DNA of 64,000 bases, from positions 1,061,526 to 1,125,525 of the forward strand of contig NW_019091396.1 of NCBI RefSeq assembly GCF_001949145.1, in the 5' to 3' direction. A program made the position numbers and the translations under genes. This document shows positions 37,201 to 41,480 of this stretch, in pieces. Below the pieces are notes generated by a model. It was not told the origin of the DNA, ran no database searches, and worked only from the letters and a program-made list of their open reading frames with translations. Position 1 is the first letter of the stretch. Every line of letters begins with the position of its first letter. This stretch comes from Acanthaster planci. Lineage: Eukaryota > Echinodermata > Asteroidea > Valvatida > Acanthasteridae.

Positions 37201-40173
37201 TCGTGGTATCAAGCAAAACATCAGTGTGAGAAAGACCATAACGGTCGACTGCTGTCGGTCCACACACAAGCCGAGAACAACTTTGTCCAGAAAACATTTC
37301 GACCGGAAAATTCTTACGAGTGGTCTGGAATATGGTTGGATCTCTCCCGTGAACCAGTCGGTAGGTGTTAAGAAGTAACTATCTTGACGTAAATTGATTT
37401 GGTTGGACGGTGTATTGCTGACATTTTGGCAGTTGACTGTCATTCGCAGGTTTCCTTTAATATGGCTGTCCTTTACCCGATTGTCCATATTATGCGATAT
37501 CCAATGACAATGAATATTTTTTATCTAAGTTTATTTATTTATTTGTAAACATATCACAAGGAGATCACAATTTAAGAAACCTGGATAGACTTGAATTGTT
37601 TGCAAATATATTTGTCATAAAATTACTATCATTTACACGGTTATTAAACTTCTTGTCATATTATTATCTACCAACATATCACAGGTGAAAATACGTGTCA
37701 CAAGTAAAAACCAATGGAATAAAAACTTCATATAAAAAATTACATATCTAGTTTAATGTTCGATATTCGACATTGAGATACGTTTGTATAGTGAATGTGA
37801 GGTGGAATGTCCGGTTTGTACAATAAATGTATGAGTTGAGTTGAATAGTCGATGGCCCTTTCACATTGTTTCATCTGGGAATGTTCGACATTCGTATTTG
37901 GGTTTGTATAGCAAATGTGTGGTTTTAGTTGGATATTCTACATTCACCATAATTCTACTGGTTTCTATAGCGAAAAATATGGGTTGAATTTTATTTTCGA
38001 AAGTGCTAAGTTTTGTTCAGTATCAAAAAAAGCTTCAGAAGCTGCATTCAAAGTCCTTCTTTGTGTTGTAAAGGTTAAACGTTTCCAGCATTCTTGCGGT
38101 TTTGAAAATAATAAGTCTTTGTGCAACTCCCAGTTTGTGGTTTTTTTATCTGTATATGGGCTGCGTTGTTGATGGTCAAGAGTGGGAGAGAATTAAGTTG
38201 AAATCCAAGACTAACTCGTCCTCTGTTACTGATTGCTTCACACTGTTTGCCTAAAAAATCGATTTTATTTGACAAAATGCTTCAATCCAGAATTCGATTT
38301 TAACCTGAGTTATCTCAAAGATATACACTTTAATTGGAAGTTTTTGTCTGCATATTGTCCGTAGGAGGAGGGCATTACGAGTTTTCTTGGAACGATGGTC
38401 ACGCCATTGATTACACCAACTGGGCTACTGGGGAACCCGCTGAAAACGAATGGAACGATTGTGCCGTGCTAATGCCTAAAGCGTACGGCAAGTGGGAGAC
38501 GCTGTCGTGCAGTTATGGGGCTTTTTTTGTCTGCTACAAGGAGCAAGGTATGTGGGCAGTTATAACGAATGCTACAAGGAGCAAGGTATGTGGGCAGTTA
38601 TATCGAATGTTCCGAAAAAATGTGTACGTTATGCCTTCTCCAAATACATAAATCCTACATTTGGAAGCAGGTGTGATAAATACTGCATTTGGAAGCTGGT
38701 GTGATAAATCCTACATTTTCAAGCAGGTGTGATTAAATATGGACTTTTAATTATATTACCCTGGACAGAACTAGGCTTGTAGACCTTTAACGAGGAACAG
38801 GAACTGGATAAGAGGCCAATTTCATTTTGACACCCCTGGTGAAAAGATGCTATTAGGCTAAGAAGTGTTGCAGATTTTAAGAGGTCTCCACGGGGGCATT
38901 TGTACTGCAAGTGTTTAGAAAGTCAGTGAGAATGGGACAGCGTCATTCATGGCATTTTGTTTTCATTTTCTTGCTCCGGTAATTAATGTCTGTGTCTCCC
39001 CCTGTACCCCAGTTATGATATTTTTAAATGAACAAATGCTGTATGAATGATCTTAAAAGGTTCCACTGAACATTGTCGGTGGATTTATACCATGTGACTG
39101 TCACAGAACAGTGGCTTCGCACAATAGTTATCTTAATGTTTACCACCATTAATTGGCGGGGTCAGTCCGAATGACCAATCACAGCGTTGTCATGATCACT
39201 GGAATGGTCTAAGACTATAACCAAACAGTATTTTAAAGCGAAAGCAGCGCCTTGGATTTCAAGATTTTTGTTTATACCTGTATTAGGCCTAAAACTGGTT
39301 GTTGTTTACAGTCCTTTATAACTAAAGCAATTTGTTCTTCTTTTTCTGCAGATGTGGCAAAACCATCGCCACAAAAAGGTAACTACAAGTTTCTAAATTT
39401 TGAGCTCGCCCAAGTTGAGACGTTTACTGCCCAAACACAACACCAGTATTTGGACATGTACATGGGCGACATTGATGATCAATTTCTGTTTCAAAATACC
39501 AGTGTTTATAAAGTAATGACATGACACACCAACAAATTTGGCGACATTAGAATCCACGGCACTTGTAGTAGGACAGGTGTAAAGATACAGTAGTTCCTTG
39601 AAGATGCCAAAGGCGTTCAATTTGAAAACTAAATGGATCCAAAATGGATCGTTCTTTTCACTGATGTGGTAGTTAAATTCGGGGCTACGTTACCAAAAAT
39701 GACCCTGTGACATTGACCTACCAGAGAGGAACGGGACTTGACCCCCCCCAGTTGTCATGTCGTTTGTGACGATAAAACCGTACATCCTCTGTGGCGTAAC
39801 CCCCGGGATAGGGGATATCATCAGCTATAAGGGAGATTCTGGTCCCACACTACCCACAACGACAAATCCTGGGTGCGCACTGCTTTGCAGGATCTTCTGA
39901 ACAGTTCTGTCGCCTAACTCACTCATACTGGGCGCTTTCCACGCAGGCCTCAGCGGTGGAGCAATAGCTGGCATCATCATCGGCGTGCTGCTGTTGGTAA
40001 TTCTTGTCCTTGGGATCGGCTACTTCTTTATGAAGAATCGCCAGCCCAAGGGACTCATTGAGGACCCCGGACTGCCGTCCAGCACCAGCTTCGACAACGT
40101 TTTGTATACGCCCTCCTTGGAAGAGGTCAAACCTAACCCAGAGGTGTCATCCGGTACAATGAGTGACGCCTGA
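555..40173 (+). CDS. Gene 1: giant mannose-receptor-like multi-CTLD transmembrane protein with a PAN domain (5' partial, 48 exons)
   Basis: Forty-eight exons with GT..AG borders join in one open frame: 7037 nt, entering 2 nt into a codon, 2344 residues plus stop TGA at 40171-40173. Order: CTLDs a, b, short linker, c, d, PAN/apple domain, e, f, g, linker, h to k, linker, l to o, linker, transmembrane helix, tail. The architecture is that of the mannose receptor family (extracellular CTLD array, single helix, short endocytic tail), but vertebrate members have 8 to 10 CTLDs and no PAN domain. The first visible exon begins inside a codon after a good acceptor. The N-terminus (signal peptide, perhaps ricin-type and FN2 domains or more CTLDs) must therefore lie left of the window. 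Likely role by family: endocytic or pattern-recognition receptor at the cell surface. The single frame across 48 exons makes the model strong; individual borders are predictions without transcript support. Confidence 0.9.
1080..1180 (-). mobile_element. tRNA-derived SINE head
   Basis: The minus strand reads like a tRNA: a D-arm/A-box-like part (GGGCTAGGTAACTATG), then TTGATAGAACGCTGG, then a perfect B box GGTTCAAATCC (1127-1117) and CCCGCTGCAGCC. The anticodon arm region is shortened, so it is not a working tRNA gene. This fits the tRNA-related head of a SINE or its relic, in gene 1 intron 1. Confidence 0.7.
3740..4022. repeat. Copy 2 of a 0.28-kb dispersed repeat
   Basis: It aligns along its full length with 29917-30197: AAGAAACGGYGRTCTC at the left, GGAAAAATCAC, CTTAGATTAGAA, a GAAGAAAAAATG core and a right end GCATGCGTGCATAA followed by TTATTAGTGAAAAGGTCT. 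It has no obvious terminal inverted repeats or coding capacity. It sits in gene 1 intron 2. Confidence 0.8.
4504..6491 (+). CDS. Gene 1 CTLD b (exons 4504-4639, 5095-5177, 5558-5686, 6417-6491)
   Basis: Four exons encode TCPVGWHLSGGMCY, WTDAKAFC, MFFGLSG (weak WIGL equivalent), YKWAVDG, HWEKAQPP, KDCAYI, ARWKVGDC and GGFVC. The donor at 4639/4640 (GTCAGT) is chosen because it alone keeps frame into DVENNFL of the next exon. The sugar-site motifs are replaced by QPP and WKV. The four-exon layout recalls CTLDs h and l, but the exon lengths differ. Confidence 0.85.
6648..6799 (+). mobile_element. MITE family A, copy 1 (about 152 bp)
   Basis: Terminal inverted repeats TATGGGACAAAGAG and CTCTGTACCAT flank a body that matches the reverse complement of 44907-45061 nearly end to end. 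Shared blocks include CCGCCTTTGTGTTGGT, GTGTATAGGGATTGGAC and GGGGTACCCCTC. It lies beside the assembly gap in gene 1 intron 7. Confidence 0.8.
6861..6870. other. Assembly gap (10 N)
   Basis: Ten undetermined bases lie inside gene 1 intron 7, flanked by GAGAC and GTCTC-like sequence and close to a MITE copy. The true length is unknown; no exon appears to be lost because the frame is continuous. Confidence 0.99.
7010..7042 (+). CDS. Gene 1 short linker exon between CTLDs b and c
   Basis: A 33-bp exon (phase 1 to phase 1) encodes GTALKYVPPGP, a proline-containing spacer. Acceptor tcattacag and donor GTAAGC are good, and the frame is kept. A second 33-bp linker exon occurs between CTLDs k and l. 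Its size makes it skippable without a frame change. Confidence 0.65.
7509..9140 (+). CDS. Gene 1 CTLD c (exons 7509-7670, 7996-8090, 8999-9140)
   Basis: Motifs in order: YCDEPDWDVYSDQCYK, WTDAEKAC, VWLGLNDRA, FKWSDS, NNWAPGYPD, CVSM, LWKTRTC, YYACQ. Phases 1-0-1 match those of CTLDs i, m and gene 2 CTLD 5. The calcium motif is YPD rather than EPN/QPD and the WND equivalent is WKT, so the site is probably degenerate. A 1958-bp intron follows. Confidence 0.87.
9141..11097. other. Gene 1 intron 11, no gene seen
   Basis: A 1957-bp intron. It contains the 43-bp tandem duplication and a GATC-rich patch around 9945-9990 (repeated GTGATC/GATCC). The open frames in it, including 127 codons at 9267-9650, show no recognisable domain. 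Confidence 0.6.
10298..10383. repeat. 43-bp tandem duplication
   Basis: Two adjacent copies begin ATGTCTRGAAAAAGTGCAT and end AACCCAAWTTG (10298-10340 and 10341-10383), in gene 1 intron 11. Confidence 0.8.
11098..13247 (+). CDS. Gene 1 CTLD d (exons 11098-11271, 12532-12648, 13122-13247)
   Basis: Motifs: RCGNGWEYDKKSDKCF, WFNARYKC, GGDLISF, SWTGCNDLG, WIWSDKKPF, INWAPGQPNN and WGDWNDHDC. It has QPN plus WND, close to a working calcium site but with an unusual QPN triplet. The WIGL core is replaced by SWTGC. A CC pair (QHCCQIY) adds an extra cysteine, possibly paired with that of SWTGC. The domain directly precedes the PAN exon. Confidence 0.85.
11341..11720. repeat. GTT/GTG-rich degenerate simple repeat
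   Basis: The plus strand is dominated by GTTGTGGTT-type triplets. On the minus strand this yields a Thr/Asn/His-rich open frame that is a by-product of the repeat, not a gene. Confidence 0.8.
12279..12455. mobile_element. Snap-back MITE with about 80-bp arms (177 bp)
   Basis: CAATACGG at 12279-12286 pairs with CCGTATTG at 12448-12455. Pairing continues through GCGCCTCCAAGATTTGCAA, CGTTGACCAATC, ATGCGCGAAATC and GACCC to the centre, so almost the whole element is one hairpin. It lies in gene 1 intron 12. Target duplication is not clear. Confidence 0.85.
13545..13710. repeat. Dispersed repeat B, copy 1
   Basis: It shares GTGACGTCACTTCAGTTTAA, then CCACTGCAC and TGGAACCATGGA with the copy at about 31535-31640. 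It lies in gene 1 intron 14, close to the PAN exon. The palindrome TGACGTCA is included in both copies. Confidence 0.7.
13759..14001 (+). CDS. Gene 1 PAN/apple domain, single exon
   Basis: A 243-bp exon, phase 1 to phase 1, encodes about 81 residues with no CTLD motifs. The pattern ECAERC, then SFTCLSFDYD, then GRTCFLRK is the cysteine spacing and core of a PAN_1/apple domain (EECA..C....CxSFxY....C.L). It is bounded by acceptor tgttacag and donor GTGAGT and keeps frame with CTLD d upstream and the linker of CTLD e downstream. PAN domains bind proteins or carbohydrates in plasma kallikrein, HGF and many invertebrate adhesion proteins. A symmetric 1-1 exon can be inserted or skipped as a unit, consistent with exon shuffling. 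Confidence 0.8.
14481..15389 (+). CDS. Gene 1 CTLD e with canonical EPN/WND site (exons 14481-14696, 14829-14986, 15297-15404)
   Basis: The exon opens with a proline-rich linker (QPPLPPTQPPS), then GCPKDWTRYQDYCYY, FDGAEQAC, CWIGLNDRA, YQWSNG, FTNWNAHEPNN, GEDCIELY, GYWNDLPC and SLCRQ. EPN, GED and WND are the ligands of Ca2+ site 2 in mannose-type C-type lectins, so this is one of the best candidates for sugar binding. The last exon ends with a linker and the KCP start of CTLD f. Confidence 0.88.
15390..17673 (+). CDS. Gene 1 CTLD f (exons 16215-16333, 16994-17142, 17561-17772, start in 15297-15404)
   Basis: The domain begins with KCPI at the end of the previous exon, then GWVSWMNRCYLL, WADASTNC, FFIALSD (WIGL equivalent), YEWMDG, YTNWGEGQPG, GHCVTM, YWADRDC and YICEK. 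QPG and WAD replace the sugar-binding triplets. The donor at 16333/16334 (GTGTAT) is weak but is required by frame. Confidence 0.85.
17674..19365 (+). CDS. Gene 1 CTLD g with canonical EPN/WND site (exons 17561-17772, 17950-18077, 18557-18615, 19198-19365)
   Basis: A proline-rich linker (PPIQPPPVNPPTTPSS) leads into DCASGWTGYGQRCFK. Then come WDEANRVC, GGHLASF, FWIGLNDQ, YRWSDG, YTNWAPGEPND, QEECVE, KWNDLFC and YLCSI. EPN, the downstream acidic pair and WND are all present, so Ca2+-dependent mannose/GlcNAc-type binding is plausible. The donor at 17772 (AAA|GTACGA) is weak but frame-consistent. Confidence 0.87.
19617..19658 (+). CDS. Gene 1 Pro/Thr-rich linker exon before CTLD h
   Basis: A 42-bp symmetric exon (phase 1-1) encodes TPVVTTPAPTPPPG, a likely O-glycosylated stalk. 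It precedes the first four-CTLD cassette, as the linker at 29798 precedes the second. Confidence 0.75.
19942..22923 (+). CDS. Gene 1 CTLD h, first member of cassette 1 (exons 19942-20108, 21134-21198, 22559-22659, 22856-23128 in part)
   Basis: Motifs: GDCYGDNNW, APYCYYF, WHSANHYC, AHLVSIHSDDE, GYWNGLKS, YQNWLDKPD, KLCVKI, KWMSYNC and YICKK. Phases 0-2-1-1 are identical to CTLD l and to gene 2 CTLD 4. KPD and WMS mean the calcium site is lost. The acceptor at 22855 (ttaaaaag) is purine-rich near the junction but fits the frame. Confidence 0.82.
20737..21105. mobile_element. Long-armed foldback element C, copy 1 (about 370 bp)
   Basis: The left arm (AAGCCATTTGCAAATTAAAT through TGAATTCCCCAGACTAAAGA, CACTGTTGCTATAACC, GGCAAGCTTTTGC) is the inverted complement of the right arm ending near 21105, about 140 bp per arm with roughly 75-85% identity. 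The spacer is under 100 bp. It lies in gene 1 intron 26. Confidence 0.8.
21199..22558. other. Gene 1 intron 27, nothing recognised
   Basis: A 1360-bp intron separating two small exons of CTLD h. I see no ORF with domain similarity, no clear inverted repeat and no match to the other repeats in the window. Confidence 0.5.
22924..25283 (+). CDS. Gene 1 CTLD i, second member of cassette 1 (exons 22856-23128, 24282-24421, 25169-25283)
   Basis: The linker THAPTNPPSG leads to KCQPGWKQLSDRRCYK, WRDAKKAC, LFASVHSY, VWIGMSN, YVWADS, WAYNQPYY, GCACMKH, RWFAEDC and YICRR. Phase pattern 1-0-1 is shared with m and gene 2 CTLD 5. The calcium triplets are absent. The two internal introns exceed 700 bp each. 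Confidence 0.85.
23575..23862. mobile_element. Nested foldback element with ACTTATAAGTGAGGC motifs
   Basis: The outer arms pair: CACCCGATCCGACTACCCAC at the left, and at the right the complement of CACCCGATCCCACTACCCAC, followed by TATAAGYGAGGCCTRTGCAGC. An inner pair is GCAATACAGTGGCACACTTA and the complement of GCAATACAGTAGACATACTT. The motif CTTATAAGTGAGGC occurs in four arms. It lies in gene 1 intron 29 and looks like a non-autonomous hAT-type or similar element. Confidence 0.8.
25284..26371. other. Gene 1 intron 31, nothing recognised
   Basis: A 1088-bp intron between CTLDs i and j. Plus-strand frames of 80-94 codons overlap one another and carry no domain features. No repeat shared with the rest of the window was found. 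Confidence 0.5.
26372..27092 (+). CDS. Gene 1 CTLD j, third member of cassette 1 (exons 26372-26631, 26909-27092)
   Basis: The first exon (260 bp, phase 0 end) has a PPPPPS linker, then CSDINPNLADYTKYGDACFK, FDGAKAYC, ATLASV and VWIGLYDDP. The second (184 bp) has FTWLDGW, NNCTAL, WENVDC and YTACK. Its counterparts are n, gene 2 CTLD 2 and gene 2 CTLD 6. No EPN/QPD or WND is present. Confidence 0.87.
27242..29290 (+). CDS. Gene 1 CTLD k, fourth member of cassette 1 (exons 27242-27508, 29123-29290)
   Basis: The first exon (267 bp) has linker SPPPTPGPEPG, then FCEEEWAEYGGSCYI, AVYDCDRYYGG, YVATISNQGENQFV and WILIGLERG. The second (168 bp) has WKWVDDSTVAYQNW, SSCVEI, KWDTIAC and FVCEK. Counterparts are o and gene 2 CTLDs 3 and 7. 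The sugar site is degenerate. The intervening 1.6-kb intron carries two inverted-repeat elements. Confidence 0.87.
27921..28147. mobile_element. MITE D (227 bp)
   Basis: The terminal inverted repeat AACTATAGACCTTTTTCC at the left pairs with GAATAAGGTCTATAGTT at the right end. The body is moderately GC-rich with GCACGTGCGCTTGCACGTG. It lies in gene 1 intron 34. Confidence 0.75.
28571..28657. mobile_element. Perfect-core hairpin element (87 bp)
   Basis: ACAAATTCGACTTTACA (28606-28622) and TGTAAAGTCGAATTTGT (28624-28640) are exact 17-bp inverse complements around one base. Outer arms AATGACATTATTT and AAATAATGCCATT extend the hairpin. It is a foldback relic or replication-generated palindrome in gene 1 intron 34. 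Confidence 0.8.
28868..28975. repeat. Dispersed repeat E, copy 1
   Basis: GTGTATGAGCCCCGAGCTGG, ACCAAG..GGCGCAAT and CGACTATGAA are shared with 51732-51832. It lies in gene 1 intron 34. Confidence 0.65.
29798..29830 (+). CDS. Gene 1 short linker exon between cassettes 1 and 2
   Basis: A 33-bp exon encodes TRITSTEAPFK and joins in frame to PKDCV of the next exon. The acceptor is cgtacag and the donor is GTAAGT. It restores the phase needed between the exons ending at 29290 and starting at 30641. The match between frame and splice sites is the only support. Confidence 0.6.
29917..30197. repeat. Copy 3 of the 0.28-kb dispersed repeat
   Basis: It has the same orientation and boundaries as the copy at 3740-4022, with small indels. 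It lies in gene 1 intron 36, immediately followed by the half MITE at about 30200-30372. Confidence 0.8.
30200..30372. mobile_element. Foldback element C, half copy
   Basis: It matches only the right part of 20737-21105: GCGTCTCTTATGTAACTAAG, TTTGCCCCAAATCACAAGGTAT, AACAGTGTTT and AATTTAAAGAACTCGGT. The left arm is missing, so this is a truncated copy. It directly abuts the 0.28-kb repeat. The 141-codon frame over it is not a gene. Confidence 0.75.
30641..33199 (+). CDS. Gene 1 CTLD l, first member of cassette 2 (exons 30641-30816, 31224-31300, 31769-31863, 33138-33389 in part)
   Basis: Motifs: DCVNQFIVSGW, DTFCYLH, WEEAEADC, GGYLVSVHTDAE, VQWIGLHE, YGWTDGTDVDY, GWDHGQPND, TCVRM, KWENSNC and YTCKR. 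Phases 0-2-1-1 match h and gene 2 CTLD 4. QPN is kept but WND is WEN. A 1.27-kb intron before the last exon holds an inverted-repeat element. Confidence 0.86.
31535..31640. repeat. Dispersed repeat B, copy 2
   Basis: It matches 13545-13710 over the TGACGTCACTTCAGTTTAAACC core and the ATGGAACCATGGAGCC segment, ending near GTTAACTCG. It lies in gene 1 intron 38. Confidence 0.7.
32325..33036. mobile_element. Non-autonomous DNA transposon relic with AGCAAATGCT motifs (about 710 bp)
   Basis: The left end CAGTGGGTCGTAAAAA followed by TAGCAAATGCTA is mirrored at the right by TAGCAAATGCTAC and TACGACCCATTA. The body repeats AGCAAATGCTT-like motifs. A 22-bp hairpin lies at 32936-32986 (GAAGCGTTTACTCGTGTTCG and its inverse). 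It almost fills gene 1 intron 39. Confidence 0.7.
33200..35014 (+). CDS. Gene 1 CTLD m with QPD/WND site, second member of cassette 2 (exons 33138-33389, 33987-34114, 34906-35014)
   Basis: The lysine/proline linker (KPTKPPKQGN) leads to CPKDWLKVGKACYQF, WNESRNDC, GGDLAAI, MWIGLRRT, FLWVDQS, THWANNQPDGF, EEACVVM, GRWNDIDC and YLCYK. QPD plus WND is the galactose-type signature, making this a candidate galactose/GalNAc binder. The donor is placed at 33389/33390 (GTGAGT) because the nearer GTGTGA breaks frame. Confidence 0.88.
33390..33986. other. Gene 1 intron 40, nothing recognised
   Basis: AT-rich 597-bp intron within CTLD m; no repeat or ORF of interest. Confidence 0.5.
34115..34905. other. 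Gene 1 intron 41, nothing recognised
   Basis: A 791-bp intron. The 113-codon plus-strand frame at 34538-34879 has no domain motif and is probably chance. Confidence 0.5.
35455..36718 (+). CDS. Gene 1 CTLD n, third member of cassette 2 (exons 35455-35711, 36544-36718)
   Basis: The first exon (257 bp) has linker SLPTSIPPDVG, then KCPLEDYMPYGEDCFKI, TVTCSNEG, ALATIIDGYAEAF and IWIGFSADV. The second (175 bp) has FRWADGWPVTYTNW, GLCTML, WETSDC and FVCRT. The intron contains a complex inverted-repeat transposon relic at about 35907-36277. The sugar site is degenerate (QPM, WET). Confidence 0.87.
35907..36277. mobile_element. MITE family F, copy 1, with a duplicated end (about 370 bp)
   Basis: The left end TAAAGGCGCCTTTCAATTCC and the right end GGAAAGGCACCTTTA are inverted repeats. 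A second left-end copy (AAGGCGCCTTTCCACATG) occurs at about 35963, so the element is a composite. Internal CCGTCAAAATCGCC and GGGAGCGATTTTGATGGA form a further hairpin. Flanking TA dinucleotides suggest a TA target. It lies in gene 1 intron 43. Confidence 0.75.
37097..38547 (+). CDS. Gene 1 CTLD o, membrane-proximal CTLD (exons 37097-37360, 38365-38547)
   Basis: The first exon (264 bp): GTCPDGWLPFHDHCYQF, WYQAKHQC, RLLSVHTQAENNFV, WSGIWLDLSRE. The second (183 bp): YEFSWNDG, IDYTNWATGEPAEN, DCAVLM, KWETLSC, FFVCYKE. EPA replaces EPN and WET replaces WND. The 3' end of the second exon with its donor is tandemly duplicated (see 38533-38608). The upstream 1-kb intron shows only AT-rich sequence. 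Confidence 0.87.
37361..38364. other. Gene 1 intron 45, nothing recognised
   Basis: AT-rich, about 1 kb, with loosely repeated GATATTCGACATT-type strings between 37760 and 37950. No gene seen. Confidence 0.5.
38533..38608 (+). repeat. 38-bp tandem duplication spanning an exon end and its 5' splice site
   Basis: GCTACAAGGAGCAAG|GTATGT and the following 17 bp occur twice in tandem (38533-38570 and 38571-38608), differing at one base. The first copy contains the last 15 coding bases of the exon encoding CTLD o and its donor. The second is an intact competing donor at 38585/38586. Confidence 0.95.
38641..38731. repeat. 28-bp tandem repeat, three units
   Basis: TAAATCCTACATTTGGAAGC followed by AGGTGTGA is repeated three times with few changes, immediately downstream of the duplicated splice donor in gene 1 intron 46. 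Confidence 0.85.
39352..40173 (+). CDS. Gene 1 juxtamembrane linker, transmembrane helix and cytoplasmic tail (exons 39352-39378, 39947-40173)
   Basis: A 27-bp exon (VAKPSPQK) links to the last exon. That exon opens GLSGGAIAG and has an uninterrupted hydrophobic run (IIIGVLLLVILVLGIGYFF) followed by MKNRQPK, a stop-transfer signal. The remaining tail contains SFDNVLYTPS. FDNVLY fits the FxNxxY internalisation motif and aligns by position with the tyrosine motif of vertebrate mannose receptor tails. The stop is TGA. A candidate poly(A) signal ATTAAA lies at 40236-40241. Confidence 0.88.
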
Positions 40174-40235
40174 AGAGGGTGCCAGTGCTGGATAACTTGA
40201 ATTGGCTCATTTAGAATTGCAGAATTCTTTGAAAT

Positions 40236-40241
40236 ATTAAA
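40236..40241 (+). terminator. Candidate polyadenylation signal of gene 1 (ATTAAA)
   Basis: The variant hexamer ATTAAA lies 63 bp after the stop codon of gene 1 in AT-rich sequence. It would give a very short 3' UTR. No cleavage evidence is available, and later AT-rich signals could also be used. Confidence 0.4.
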
Positions 40242-41025
40242 GCACTGAAACACAAAGTCTGGTTTGGGATAGGGAACTTAAAGTCAATACATATGTACAT
40301 TGTATTTCCTCCAAAATGAAATCACGCGATAGCTCCTGAAACCCGCCATACAGTATTGTGTACAGCCTCTGTTTTACAATCAGAACATAGGCCTACAAGT
40401 GAAATTAAGTAAAACCAAGAAGAGAACTTTTATCGGGTGTATTTTACGTGGAGAGATTTCAGTCCCTTCTCACATGACGCAATCTTGCTTGGTTGTGATC
40501 GGGAGTTTAGTATTTGCGGTGGGTGGGACGTTATGAGCAAGGTTTGATTTCTGTGTTCATCGCCACAGTCTAAATGTTAACAAAGAAGCAAATGCATCTG
40601 TTCTTTTAGAAGACGACGTCGTGAAAACAAGTGGTTAAATCTAACACAAATATGTCATAGGTGTCTGTTTTTATGGTCGAAATTGCCTGCATTTACCGAG
40701 GGGAGCAACAGAGTTAATGATGATGTAGTTAGATGTCTATCCTAAAGTTTGTTTTCTAAATAGCTAAAGTCAGTTGTATAAGAATTTCTTTTTTCTTTGA
40801 GCAAATGTATCAGTATTAATTGTTTTGTTTCCTTTATTTTTGGTCCAATAATTCGATTATTGTCTTTCCATAAAATCTTTCCATTTAATTTGCATTATTT
40901 TGCTTACAGCATTAAGAACTGGTTCACACAATACTTCATGTATATTTGTGACACTCATCTCTGATATTTTTAGAAAATATACTGAACCGATGAAAATGAA
41001 TATTAGTTAAGAACCCGGGCAATGT

Positions 41026-41480
41026 GCATGTCTTTAAAATTGCTCACTGTAATTTACATTTTGTGTAAGAACTCCTTTCTTATGCGATTTCACGAATCAT
41101 CTTATTCTGACTTCCTGATTTGTCACTTAGCATTTTAATTTCTAGTTCGAACATTATATCTTACCAAACCGTTTTGATCAAACAACAGAGAAAAAATGGA
41201 GGCATGTTATCCTTCAGACTATCAAGTTCAAACTATCCTTATCGTAATAGTTTACTCTACTCGGTGCACGTAAACGGTACAATATGGTTTGGCTTAAACC
41301 TTTTCATGACACGTAGGCTGAGTAGAATGTAGAGTTAGTTTTCATCATTTCATACTGCACAGGATAGCCATTAAGTTACCTGGTGACGTATCTTTAATAA
41401 ATTCTTTATATTTTATCATAAGCAATCAATAAATCCTGCCAGCAAAAAACGGCAATATTTTAAGACATTTACTGTCCATG
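41026..41480. repeat. Long dispersed repeat G, copy 1 (about 455 bp)
   Basis: It aligns with 61671-62299 from the GTGTAAGAACTCC block through TTCACGAATCATCTTATTCTG, TATCTTACCAAACC, AGGCATGTTATCCTTCAG, GGCTGAGTAGAATGTAGAGT and TTTTATCATAAGCAA. It is uninterrupted here and gives the empty-site form of the family F insertion. Confidence 0.85.
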
